From: Anniella stebbinsi
Lineage: Eukaryota > Chordata > Lepidosauria > Squamata > Anniellidae
NCBI GenBank assembly: GCA_029215795.1
Contig: JARDYH010000003.1
Coordinates: 173,922,382 to 173,986,381 of the forward strand
Reading direction: 5' to 3'
DNA: 64,000 bases
Shown in pieces: positions 34,331-45,020 of the stretch. The position numbers and the translations under genes are program-made. Under the pieces are notes generated by a model. The model saw only the letters and a program-made list of their open reading frames with translations, ran no database searches and was not told where the DNA came from. Numbering within the stretch: the first letter of the stretch is position 1; each line of letters starts with the position of its first letter.

Positions 34331-34364
34331 ATTATTAAACAAATAAAATTATTTGTTTAATAAT
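34331..34364. repeat. Perfect 16+2+16 palindrome
   Basis: attattaaacaaataa, two A bases, then its exact reverse complement. AT-only apart from two C/G pairs. Confidence 0.95.
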
Positions 34365-35685
34365 TTTAATAAAAACCCAGTAAAAAAGGAAAACAGATGC
34401 CAAAATGTTTTATCCATGATTTCACCCATTATTATTGTCAGAGTGGCAGGAAGAAAAAGATTCTGACTTTTTAAAAAAAAATGTTTCATCTCTCTTTGGA
34501 GTTTTTAAGTAATTTCCCTACCAGGCCTGTGGAGCTAACATGATCATTATAGAGCACTTCAGCAGAAGTTGGTTGCAGATCAACATTTTGCCACACGTTT
34601 TATTGTATATCAACACTTGATGTGTAGCAAATTCTTATCATTTAGTAATATGACACAAATGGCCAAATTATCTCAGGGTCATCTGCCTGTTGCTTGGCCG
34701 TCTTTACGGTCTTAATAGTAAAGGATAGAGATGGGGATTTTTCAATAGTGTCCCTTCACCCTTCCTTTTTATATACTATATGCTTAGGAAGCAATTATAT
34801 AATACAGATATACATTTGCTCTGAACAAGATATCACTCAGTGTATTCAGAAAATAATGCATGCACAATTCCACAATTTATAAAATGTTCATAGTATCTTC
34901 CATAACACAGTTGCCTAAAATGAATAGATCTTTAATCATTATACCCTCTTAAATCACCACTTCATGCATCTGAAAGTAGGCTCTGCCCATGAATGCTTAT
35001 GCTGTGATATGTATGTTAGGCTTGAATCCAAAGACCTGTGAGCAGAAAGAGAAAAGTAGTGGGTGATTTCTGACAGTGTAATCCCACAAAGTCTCAAGGG
35101 TTGCATTACAGCATATCCTCCTGAAGTCACATGGCTGCCCCCAATGTCCATGCATGTCTGCAGGGGAATGCCCATGCGTGTTGACCTTTGTATGTGTAGG
35201 GTTTCCATGTAAGCTAGAATCCAAATCATGCAGGGTTCCAGCTCATGTGGAAGCCTATGTGCGTAGACTTTTCCCTGTAGACCTACATGCCTAATACATT
35301 GATGCTGGGAGCTGTCTACCCACTTGGCAGAACCAGAGCATAACCCCACAAACACTATGTGTGTGCTTTCTCTTCCTGCACAAGGATTGGAACTTTTTCA
35401 AAAGTATGCAATTTTTTACAAGCAGTTTTCGCATGGAATAAACTGTTTTTGTGCACATTTCCCCAAGTATGTGCATTTTTGGATGCATTGCTTCAGATGT
35501 CTGCATTTTTTGCATACAGTTCTTTTTTGTAAACTGCATTGCAAATGTCAGAAAAGTATGGATTTTGATAACTAATTGAATTCTAGTTCAGGAAGTGTGA
35601 ATTTGGTAAGTTTGCACTGAAATGTGAACCAAGCAATTTTTTTCACTGTCCCTATTCAGACATGAAGGGGGTTCATAAGAAACAA
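34365..35685. other. Gene-free stretch
   Basis: No gene. Several tgcat(t)ttttgcatac-like words occur near 35400-35530, a loose local repetition. Confidence 0.45.
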
Positions 35686-35689
35686 TGAA

Positions 35690-36055
35690 TAAGGAAAAAT
35701 AAATATCTTTTATCAACTAAAAACAATCAAGGCAATGTATAACGTTTAAAACAATAAAACCTTAATAAAATATAACAAGAACATTAAAACAGTAGAAACA
35801 TTACAAGTACATATTTTAAAAGGCTACATTTAAAAGATGTGTCTTTACACCCTTTCTAAAATCTAAGAGAGTGGGTGCCAATCATAGTTCTTGAGGGAGC
35901 ACATTTCATAGTTTGGGAGCAACAGAGGAGAAAGCCTTTTCACAAGTGACAAACAAACAATCTTCTGCAGTTAATGGTACACTCAAGAGGTCTTCTCCTG
36001 CAGACCTTAATATCCAGGCAGATTCATATAGAGACAGGTAGGTAGTCCCTAAAGC
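35690..36055 (-). mobile_element. L2-type LINE 3' end, antisense
   Basis: The plus strand shows an A-rich 3' UTR, then gtgtctttacaccctttc, gtttgggagcaacagagga, gaaagccttttcaca, and gaggtcttctcctgcagacc, the order found in the other antisense L2 copies. Confidence 0.65.
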
Positions 36056-36059
36056 TGTA

Positions 36060-36268
36060 GTTTATTTATTTTATTTAAGTATATACTACATTTATATCCC
36101 ACATTTGTTCCAAGGAATTCAGAGCTGCTTACATGGTTCCTCCCATGCTGTCCTCACAACATTCCTGTGAGGTAGGTTGGCCAAAGCTACTCAGTGAGCA
36201 TCGTGGCTAAAGGGGGTTTTAACCTGTCTTTGTCTGAAACTCTAACCACTACACTGCACTGGCTCTAA
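36060..36268 (-). repeat. tRNA-derived CORE-SINE, antisense
   Basis: tacatttatatcccacattt, ctgtcctcacaacattcctg, tgaggtaggttggccaaagc and the 5' end aactctaaccactacactgc are present in the correct order. Confidence 0.8.
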
Positions 36269-36956
36269 ACTGTATAAATTCTAGTAGGCTATAAAATGTT
36301 CATGAGAATGAGCTTGTGCAAAGTCCTGCGCATGGGTTGGCACAAATAGAAGAGCTCCTTTGTATTTGCAGACACCTTTCCCATGCAGTGCTTTTCTGCT
36401 CTTCTGATATATTGTGTTTAAGGTGCCACAAGGCTCTATGTTATGTTTTGTCATAACAGACTAGCATGGTGAAGCCTCTGAAATTTTGTCCTTAAACACT
36501 AGTGACTGAACTTTTTCCTGAGGGCATAGGTCTGCAAATGAAGGGAGGGGGAACTAATATATGTGACAGTTACTGAATATAATATAAATCATTCCCTTCC
36601 GTTATACAGAATAGAAGTCACTTAAACTAGTTGCACAGCAATCCCCAGCCTCTTGATTTTGCTTATGGAATACATTTGCCATTTCTTTGTGTGCATGGGG
36701 AGGAGGCTATCAACTGTTCTTGCTTTGTATATGCTGTTCTGTTTAAATGCACAGAAATTAATTAGCTCTGACTTGCTCTGAGGGAAAGCTAAAGGAAAAT
36801 AACAGATGGGCAATCTCTTTAAACAAAAATGTCACCCAGAAACCCTACTTGTTAGTAAGGGTAATTTTGTTCATAAGCCTATTTTCTTACTTAGAAGGAT
36901 CCAGAAATGAATCCCATTTGAAATATATATTTTCAATAAACAAAAAAACCTACGAT

Positions 36957-37231
36957 TTACAAAACAATGTTAAGGCTCTACAGCTTTCAAACAAGCACCA
37001 AAAAGCAGGGAAATTGTGAGTTAAGGCTCACAAGCCTTAACGCCACATCCTTCCTAAGGTGGCAGGAAGTACAAGTGGAATTCTCACTCTCCCAAAGCAG
37101 ATAAACCATGAGAACAGGTGACTGTGGGGTTGTGGAAAACTGATAACAAACAACTTAGGGCCACCTACTTCTCTCTTTTTTTTAGAGCAGCCCTTCCCCA
37201 ACCTGGTGCCCTCCAAAGGTGATGGACTACA
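36957..37231. repeat. Dispersed repeat, first copy (partner at 62581)
   Basis: acaatgttaaggctctacag, aagcagggaaattg, gttaaggctcacaagccttaa and gtggggttgtggaaaactga are shared in the same order and orientation with 62581-62877. The right end enters the short palindromic MITE (accttccccaacctggtgcc-type). Confidence 0.8.
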
Positions 37232-37794
37232 GAAAAACCTTTTCTAGACAGCATGGTTAGCTGGGGAATGCTGGAAGACTTTTTTAGTCTTAGACTTTTT
37301 TCTGTCTAAACATGCATAAGATTTTAACTTTTGTTGTAACAAAGCCATTGAAGTCTATTGGCTTAGACAGGATTAACTGCACCAGATTGCACCCAGTGCG
37401 ATATACCTTTTTGTGTGCAATATCAATCTGCAATATCACAATCTCCTTAACAATTCTGACAAATTTAAGTTGTACAGTATCTTTTGCATTGTAGATCCCA
37501 GGTGCAGGTGAACTTAAAACACCCCTGGAAAGTGCCCAATATAAGTGCATCAGGAAGAGATGTTTCTACTAAACTCCAAAAGAGAAAGGCTGACTGACAG
37601 TCCCTTAGGCAGATCTATGTTTTAAGGGACCTATTAATTCAATATAGTAATGGGTCACCCTATCATGACTCAATAATTTATCAAGGCAGTCATGCTAATA
37701 CCTAGTGGCTGGTATCTGGTAGCTCAGAAGGCTCATAGTGTTGTTCCTGAGTAAAGGATCAGAACATGGCACACACACGTATAAACACAAAATG

Positions 37795-37880
37795 GAAGTT
37801 ATTCTTATGTAAACCGCCCAGAGAGCTTCGGCTATGGGGCAATAGAGAAATGTAATAAATCATCATTATCATCATCCAAA
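37795..37880 (+). mobile_element. L2-type 3' tail
   Basis: gtaaaccgcccagagagctt then cggctatggggcaatagag and an ATC-rich tail. Confidence 0.7.
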
Positions 37881-38189
37881 GTAAATCTGCATAAGGTAAT
37901 ACAGGTCCAGGACAATGTGGACCATCTTTGCTGGTCCCAGGCACTCCATCCTCCCAATCTAGATTTTGGACCGAAAGACCCAGGAAAAGTGTGGGTGCAT
38001 GGAGGATAAGTTGTAAGCAAGCTCAATTGGTGACATTGCACAACATCATGACTGATCACAGGGCACATCAGATAAGACATCAGCCTGAGCTTCCAATTTC
38101 CTAGCTTTGTGGAGTTTGGATAAGGTGAGAAAGCCTTATCTTTTGGACTTTTAAACCTGAGGGTTTTTTATGATTGAATTGCCCTGGTT

Positions 38190-38820
38190 TTAGAAAAGCA
38201 ACATATTTGCTTTTAGATTTGCCACTCTCAGCACTCTATGTGTGCTATGTATGCCTGCTCCATCTGTCCCTGTGGCTCCCTGCAAGGCCCAGCCAGGGGA
38301 GGTCAGTAAATTAAACCCAGGTGTTAAGGGTGGGATTTCATCAAATTCAGCTGAGAGCAGTTGTTGTAGAACATGGACCTGCAAGGAGTGGTGAGTTTCT
38401 GCCAGACCCAGCCAGGCAACTCTATGATCTGTTAGGCCTTCTGTTTGGTAGCCTGCAGAAGCACCTGGCTCATAAAGCAAATGGGCACATGAAAACTGTT
38501 ATTATAGTCTGTCAGTTTGTTTGTCTTTTGTAGTCTGGGGTCCAGACCTCTTCAGAAAGGGGAATGGTGTTATGTGGTTGAGTTCAGTCTAAATTAACTC
38601 CAGGGGTCCCTTACTCAGTGCCTCTGATCACAAAGAGATTGAGGATTTACCCCAACTCTGTAAGTCTTGATGTTACTAGGCCTGTTGAAAATTGATTTTA
38701 AAACATAAGCAGGAAAACAGTGAATACTCTTTTAACTTGTTAAACCAATGAAAACATGCCACACAAAAAGTCTTCAGATATGAATGGTTTACAAAGAAAA
38801 GCAAATGCAAAAGAACATCT
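38190..38820 (+). repeat. Dispersed repeat X, 3'-side block (inverted partner 60505-61160)
   Basis: The reverse complement of 60505-61160 aligns along its length, for example ttgcttttagatttgccact, ctatgtgtgctatg, cagtaaattaaacccagg, ccaatgaaaacatgccacac and gaatggtttacaaagaaaag. The class of this repeat is unknown to me; no coding capacity seen. Confidence 0.8.
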
Positions 38821-39775
38821 ATGGACACAGTTTGGTGTTATGGGCCAGCTGTAGAGCGACACAAGCAGCTGCTGGCACACAGCTGGGTCTCAGTCCATCA
38901 GCCTCCATCCAGTGGTTGGGAAGGTGCAGCTTGTGCTGGGGAGGTCTCCTCCATCTTCTATTCAGATCTGGTAATGTGCCCATGGCACCTAAGGTTTTGG
39001 TGTTACACTTGGGCGGGAATGACTTGGCCTTCTAAAAGGGAAGGCCCTAATTATACAGGCTAAGTTAGATTTTGAGTTCATATGGAGCCAGTGGCCGGAC
39101 ACTTGGATAGTGTGGACGAATATGCTCCTTAGAGTCCAATGGCGTGATGGTTGGAATGCCCGCAGTTTAAATACGGCAGTTAAAAATGTTAATAGGGAAA
39201 TTAGCTTGTTCTTTCAAGACCGGTAGGGGATAGCCATCCCACACCCGGACATTATAATTGCCAGGTGGGATTTATTCAACACAGGATCTGAGCATGGCCC
39301 TGCTGAAATTCTTCCAGTTTAGGTGGGGGCAGGGAGTCGAAGCTGAGGCTTGGCTCCCTTCTTTGGCAGATAGTGTGGGAATTTGGAGTGGATGAGAATA
39401 GGGATGGCAGCACTCTGGCACCTTATGGTGGTTGGCAAGTCAGAGGCCCTACTCCTCAGGGGCTGTGCAGCTTCTGTGTTAGGATATGGCTTGTCTTTGG
39501 GGACCGACTTGTCTCACCTATCCAGAGCTGTGCAGCCCTGGGTGTGGATGATGCGGGTAGGTCTCACCAAACACTCAAGTGTTGTGGGAATGGAGGGGCC
39601 AGGTTTCCCGACCCCTGCGTTGAATGAGTAGCTCGCCCTGATTGGCAGGCTAGTTGCCTGAGGTTAATAAGCAAGATTCCTGCACGTTCATGCTCAGATC
39701 CATGGAGGGGAGAATCTCCATGTTAAATAAAGAGGCCCTAGTTTATCCCAAGCTCTGGTGTCCATGTCTTAGAAA
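38815..39775 (+). mobile_element. Ngaro-like fragment with SGNH hydrolase remnant
   Basis: The plus-strand frame 38784-39035 contains GHSLVLWASC (nucleophile Ser block of SGNH hydrolases) and VLVLHLGGNDLAF (block III with the oxyanion Asn). The same two blocks appear as GHSMIFWAGRR and LLINLGGNDLGL in the 43-kb element. Downstream, a degraded continuation (VQWRDGWNARSLNTAVKNVN) precedes a 3' region ending in aataaagaggccctag, like the terminal repeat of the 41.8-kb element. It is flanked on both sides by repeat X, so it looks inserted. A stop follows DLAF, so the domain is truncated and not functional. Confidence 0.72.
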
Positions 39776-41050
39776 AGAAATACATGTGTACACTATGCAA
39801 AGTTCACTAGAGTTTAACTGTTGCAAATACCTATTAATATGCCAAAAACAATGTTGTAGGCCCAAGTAGGCCCAGAAGCACTCTGGGTTGGTGGAAGTTT
39901 AAGTACAACTTAAAACTTTTCAAGTTACTTAAATGAAGTATTTGAAGCTTTCAACTTTGTAACAGTATGGTCCAATCTTTTAGGGGGGGAAAGGAAGGCA
40001 GCAGTTGGGGTGGGGTGGGGAGATTAAAAGGAATGTATAGCTACCTATCTCAAGGAGAGATCTGAAGACCAAGCTTTCATAGATCCAGAGGAAGGTTGAA
40101 AGAGATTTTTCCAAGAATCCAGGGTGTAGAACTCAGCAAAATTAATCCAGGTAGAGAGTGAAGAAAATATTTTAAAATGAAAAGTGTAAAGCCCAAGTCA
40201 AGTGAGTAAAATGAAATAGGGGGCGAAAATTACACAAAGTTGCTCAGGATCCAGGTGCCTGGCTCAGAGAAACAGCTTGGGGAAAGTTAGCCCAAAATAG
40301 TCTCAGAATCAAGGGGAAACAAACGTGTTCCAAAAGGGAGGCAACAACCAAGCTGAGCCTGCTTCTCAGACTTCAGACGGCAAAGCTCTCTGCCCCCAAG
40401 GAAAGACAGGCCTGCTTATGAAACAAAGTTTCACTCCCATTTCATTCTATAGCTTCCTTATGGTAGGGTCTGGTCATGCTGTGAGGATAGCTTGCCCATG
40501 TACACCCACACACAGAGGTCCCAGAAATTCCCTGCTGCTTCTGCTTTTACTCCAGTTGGCAGTTATCCCCTCCTCCCCCTCCCTCAACATTCCAAGTCCA
40601 CATTATGAACTTCCATAGGCTTTTATTAACAATAAAAAATATTTAAAAATAAGTACATTGATTTTTTTTTAAAAAAATCCATTCCACCAACTAGAGTAGA
40701 AAGGGGATAAGAAAACAACAGTGGTTAACATGTTGCAGCCATACTGGCACAACCAGAGATTGGCCCAAATGGTTGCGAACACATTTTCAGAAACACTTTT
40801 GCATGACGGAAGTCTTCCTTTTTTCTTTCATTTTTTTGTTAACTGCCCTTTCTCCTTCAATCTCTAACCTATCCTCCTGAAATTTTCAGGTTATGTAAAA
40901 TAGGCATTTCTTTCTAGCATGTGTAAATTTCAGAAAGATTGGTAAAGCCTTTTCGGTTTTATTAAGGTTAGTATGACCAAACCCCCAATTCCTCTTTTCA
41001 GTGGCGGTACCTGGTTTTTTTCCTTTCGAACCTTAACTAAGGGTGCACTG
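39772..41050 (+). repeat. Dispersed repeat X, second block (inverted partner 58850-59870)
   Basis: catgtgtacactatgcaaag, atgttgtaggccc, gaagtatttgaagctttcaa and, near 40880, cctgaaattttcaggttatg and tgtaaatttcagaaagattg match the reverse complement of 58850-59870. The middle (40000-40800) was less clearly aligned. Confidence 0.7.
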
Positions 41051-41814
41051 CTGTGTGGCCTTAAATATATGGTACAAAATATCTGAATAGCTTATTATGT
41101 GATTGACAAGATGCAGTTAAAGCTTGTTCTGACCTGAGGCCTGATAGATCGGTGTTTGCTGCTTGGAAGAGGAAAGAAGTGGGGGAGGACAAAACCTGCT
41201 GCTTACTTCCATTAAAGAAAAATAAAAAGCCAGCTGCTTTCCCAGAGCAGTGCTTGATCTTTTCAAACAAGAATATATTCAAGGGAGGGGAATTCATGAC
41301 ACCCTATGGACCTATACCCTAGGCCTATTATAGAAAACTGCAAAGCTTGGACAATGAGTGACTTCATGATTCAATCTAGCTCATCATTAACACCCCTAAA
41401 ACAAAAGGCTAGTGGTGTCTTGTCTCTCTGTCTGTCTTTCTCTTTTCACATATTTATATTGAAGTTAATGCTAATGGCACTGACTGAAAACATGCTTTTA
41501 ATCAACACGGGCAAACTGATATTGTCAGATTTTGAAAATTATCAAATGCTTAGTAGAAAATAGAATATAAAAAGAAAATTAATAGTCATTAATAGTGCTC
41601 TTTTATTTTCAGACATATGTTGCCTTGTTAGCAACTGCTGCATGTAACAAAACATTGCTTTGAACAATGTAACATTTTTATTTGATCTAGAAGGGCTGTC
41701 AGGTTGATTAGGAGGGTGGGATGGTAGAAATATTTAAATATATCTCAAAACTAGAGTGCATTTTAAATAAATTTAATCACATCTTTAAGTTTAACTAATG
41801 AACAATCCAAACTT

Positions 41815-42585
41815 GCAGGAAATGTAGGGTGTGAAATAACGAGACGAGACAAGAAAATGGATTTTAAAAACAGGGCCACTTTTATTATAGATCTGCAGTA
41901 TGGGAAACCTATGCGGACATCCTACTCATCAATAGGCGAGCCATTCACCACCTGAGAGGTGGCGTAATTCCAAATGCCACCCTCCAGGCTTGCCCCTTTT
42001 GGGGTAGGGAGACCTTCCGGTGTCGACCCCTCCTCGTGCCGTTTAGCTCCGAGTGGGTGAGAAAGGTTAGCCTCAAAGGTAACCCTTATCCCTCCAGCTG
42101 CTGCCATAAAGCTCACAGCTGAGGGGCCTCAGGCATTACCCATCACAACAACAGTGCCTATGAATGCTCACCGACCCTAACAACGTTCCGGATGTCCACA
42201 AAACCTGCCATTAGATTGTGACCGAAATGATATTAACCAGATCAACCTAATTACCTCTCCTTACCTGTCTTACAGTGTGAAATAGGCAAAAAGACTCATA
42301 ACATAAAGCTGATTATGAGCAAAAAATTCCTACTTGGCCCTCCTAATGAGCGACCAGTGAACCCACACTGCCTACAGGGAGGGAGGGAGGGAGCCGCAAA
42401 GATGTAGAAAGAGAGGCCGCTGGGAGGGGTAAGTACAATAAATACTCCCTCAGTCCCCTCCCAGCCACGGTGGCACCACTGAGGAGCCCTCCAATGGGTG
42501 GCTCCGCTGTCTCGCCTGTCATCACACCCCCACCGCAACCTCCTTTTTGCGCCCAGGTGTGCCGGGCACAAAAAGGGGCCCTTGC
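41815..42585 (-). repeat. Ngaro A2-B2 joined terminal repeat
   Basis: The left part (41815 to about 42210) matches 42584-42980; the right part (about 42115-42585) matches 45003-45467. Contains a ggagggagggaggg run near 42379 and a YR-element-like C/G-rich outer end (aaaaaggggccctt). Confidence 0.88.
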
Positions 42586-42980
42586 GGGAAATGTAGGGTG
42601 CGAAATAATGAGACGAGATACGAAAATGGATTTTAAAAACAGGGCCACTTTTTATTATAGATCTGCAGTATGGGAAACCTATGCGGACATCCTACTCATC
42701 AATGGGCGAGCCATTCACCACCTGAGAGGTGGCGTGATTCCAAACGCCACCCCCCAGGCTTGCCCCTTTTGGAGTAGGGAGACCTTCCGGTGTCGACCCC
42801 TCCTCGCGCTGTTTAGCTCCGAGTGGGTGAGAAAGGTTAGCCTCAAAGGTAACCTTTATCCCTCCAGCTGCTGCCGTAAAGCTCACAGCTGAGGGGCCTC
42901 AGGCATTACCCATCACAACAACAGTGCCTGTGAATGCTCACCGACCCTAACAATGCTCTGGATGTCCGCAAAACCTGCCA
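42584..42980 (-). repeat. Ngaro B1 repeat
   Basis: Starts gcgggaaatgtagggtg and stays nearly identical to 41815-42210 until aaaacctgcca at 42980, where internal sequence begins. It abuts A2 with no spacer. Confidence 0.88.
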
Positions 42981-43050
42981 CAGGGAGCGACAATGCTCCC
43001 CCACCACCACCTAGATCTAATAACATCCCACAAACCCAACTGCAGATCTT

Positions 43051-43700
43051 TTAAAAAAAATCATTACCAGGGTCTGACAAATGGACCCCGTCCTGCCGGA
43101 AAAGCTCCCTCCCCGTTAACGCAATCGCAGGGTGTTGAATGCTATAATCGCCGTGTTTAATTCGTTCCTTAAATATTTGATTATTGACTTTCTTCCGCAC
43201 TCTTTCCATGGCCCCTTGGTCATTGCCCTCTCTCCAACTGAGCCGAGGCAACAAACATGACCAAATAATTACAATGCCGGGCCAACGCAGCCGAATTGTT
43301 TCCAAATCGGCAATCGTTTGCATGATGAGGACTTTGCCTTTAAGCAAACCCAACTAAATGATGACCACGCCAGGCCAACGCAGCCGAATTGTTTCCAAAT
43401 AGGCAATCACTTGCATGATGAGGGCTTTGCCTTTAAGCAAACCCAAATCATTACCACCCAAATTAATGAGTAGAACCTGTGGGGGGACACTGGCCACACG
43501 CTGCTGGAATAAGGTGGGCAGGAGGCGCTCCCAACGCATGCCGCGTTTACTGAGCCACAGAATGTTGGCGTGGCAGCTCAATCCAAGCTGTATCCCAAAG
43601 CTGGATCTGGAAGCCCTCCGACCGGCCCAGAAGATCATGCTGTGCCCACAGATGATCACATGCACCGGGGCGGAGCCCGCACCGGAATCTAAAATCAAAC
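43051..43700 (-). pseudogene. SGNH/GDSL-type hydrolase domain of the Ngaro element, broken
   Basis: The minus-strand frame 43354-43875 carries ICGHSMIFWAGRRA (block I, nucleophile Ser), GMRWERLLP (block II region) and LLINLGGNDLG (block III Asn). The frame 43051-43353 carries the end, FRQDGVHLSDPGNDFF (block V, catalytic Asp and His). The two are split by a 91-bp tandem duplication (43267-43357 and 43358-43449), which is not a multiple of three. SGNH domains of this kind accompany some vertebrate YR retroelements; the role is not known to me. Catalytic residues remain, but the reading frame does not. Confidence 0.82.
43267..43449. repeat. 91-bp tandem duplication inside the SGNH region
   Basis: Two units, each containing gccaacgcagccgaattgtt, tgcatgatgagg and tttgcctttaagcaaaccca. 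Confidence 0.9.
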
Positions 43701-43741
43701 ACGGAAATGTTAGGACGCAACGCCACCAGTAGACAAACTGG

Positions 43742-44643
43742 CTATCTGACATATGACTGATATGCTCTGGACCGCCATCTGCCCACTGCCTGAATTTGGT
43801 CTGCAGCAAACCCAATAGAAGCCGCTGTAGAAGCAGCCCCACTATGAAAAGAGTGAGTGCCAAATCGGAAGGCACCCAGTCCGAGGGACTGTAATGCCTG
43901 TTTTGTGACCGACCAGAACTGATACTTCGTCAAGGGCGAAGAATCCAGGTGGCAAAACAAATAACCGCTGCGATTGCCCTGCAGCGTCAGAAAAATGTTT
44001 AATACCTTAACTGGGCACAACTCTGAAACAGGCGCTGGAAAAAGGGTGATAACCTTTCTCCTGCCTTGTTGATCCATTTTGGAATGCCTAAGGTGTAATA
44101 TAACACCCAGGGAGGAGACCTAAAGATCATCAAGTAAAAAGGCACACTTTGAAAAATCATTTTGGAAAGGGGCCACCACTTCTGATATTCTTAATGCTCA
44201 AAAAATGCTGTTAATGCTGCTGCATGAAACAGGGCCGACTCATAAGAAGAGTGGCAGAGTAAAGGCCATAGAGCAAACAATCCTTTTAGAATATCAGGGG
44301 ATAATGGTCGTCCCGAATCTGGCACACGAGGGGTTGCTCTGTTCCAACCCCGTAAAATGCGACGAACCCAGAAATCCATTGTATTATCCGCTATGCCCCG
44401 TATCCTGGACAAAAATGAAAGGGCAGCCAATTTGCCCCCAGTGGATCCTGCGGATAGGCCTCTTCGCTGAGAGACCATGCAAAACTGCAGCAAATGCTCC
44501 ACTGGAATCGGCCAACGCTGCTGACACTGCATGTGGGCTCTGAAGGAAAGAAACTCCCTACCTGCCCTTGAGTAAGCACCATGAGTGCTAGGTGCTAAAG
44601 ATTGCCAAGTTGCATGCTCCACTTCCTCCTGCCAATCTCCCAT
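43742..44643 (-). pseudogene. Tyrosine recombinase of the Ngaro element, frameshifted
   Basis: The N-terminal part (frame 44191-44643) has the core-binding pattern SLAPSTHGAYSRAGREFLSF and ends in a stop just where the first catalytic block begins; a one-base shift there restores the LRISEVV block with the first catalytic Arg. The catalytic part (frame 43742-44077) has FGTHSFHSGAAS, where the family has an Arg after HSF (here His), and then GRWRSRAYQSYVR with the nucleophile Tyr. The frameshift and the lost Arg mark it as inactive. YR enzymes integrate circular cDNA of such elements without target duplication. Confidence 0.86.
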
Positions 44644-45020
44644 AGGGTTGATGGCATCGCCTCCAGAATTGGCTGTGCCCAGGGCGCCAGTTCCCGAAAT
44701 TTCTGAACCTGCTGGCGCGATAAAGCGTCAGCAATGGGATTTTCAAGATCTGGAACGTGCCGTGCTCTAAGTAATATGTTGTAACGCAGGCAATGCAAAG
44801 TGAAGGCCCTGACTAGCGTCAGGACCCTGGGACTGCGAGATGGCAGTTTATTGATAACCTGGACAGTAGCCAAGTTATTGCACCGGAAATGAACCACCGA
44901 ATCACGCATCTCTTTGACCCATATATGCGCCGCCACATATATTGGAAAAAAATCCAAGAACGTGAGATCCCTGCATACATCGGTGGTGAGCCAATCTTCA
45001 GGCTGAGGGGCCTCAGGCAT
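44595..45020 (-). pseudogene. RNase H domain of the Ngaro element, 5' truncated
   Basis: Contains DLTFLDFFPIYVAAHIW, HFRCNNLATVQVINK, HCLRYNILLRARHVPD and NPIADALSR. The pattern is that of DIRS/Ngaro RNase H; the usual Asp in the CDN block is Asn here, so the active site is damaged. The first residues (MPEAPQPE) come from the terminal repeat, which shows that upstream RT was deleted. Confidence 0.83.

Noticed and set aside
42470..42892. 140-codon plus-strand frame
   Set aside because: It crosses the boundary of two Ngaro terminal repeats and is antisense to the element; similar shorter frames recur in the other repeat copies for the same reason.
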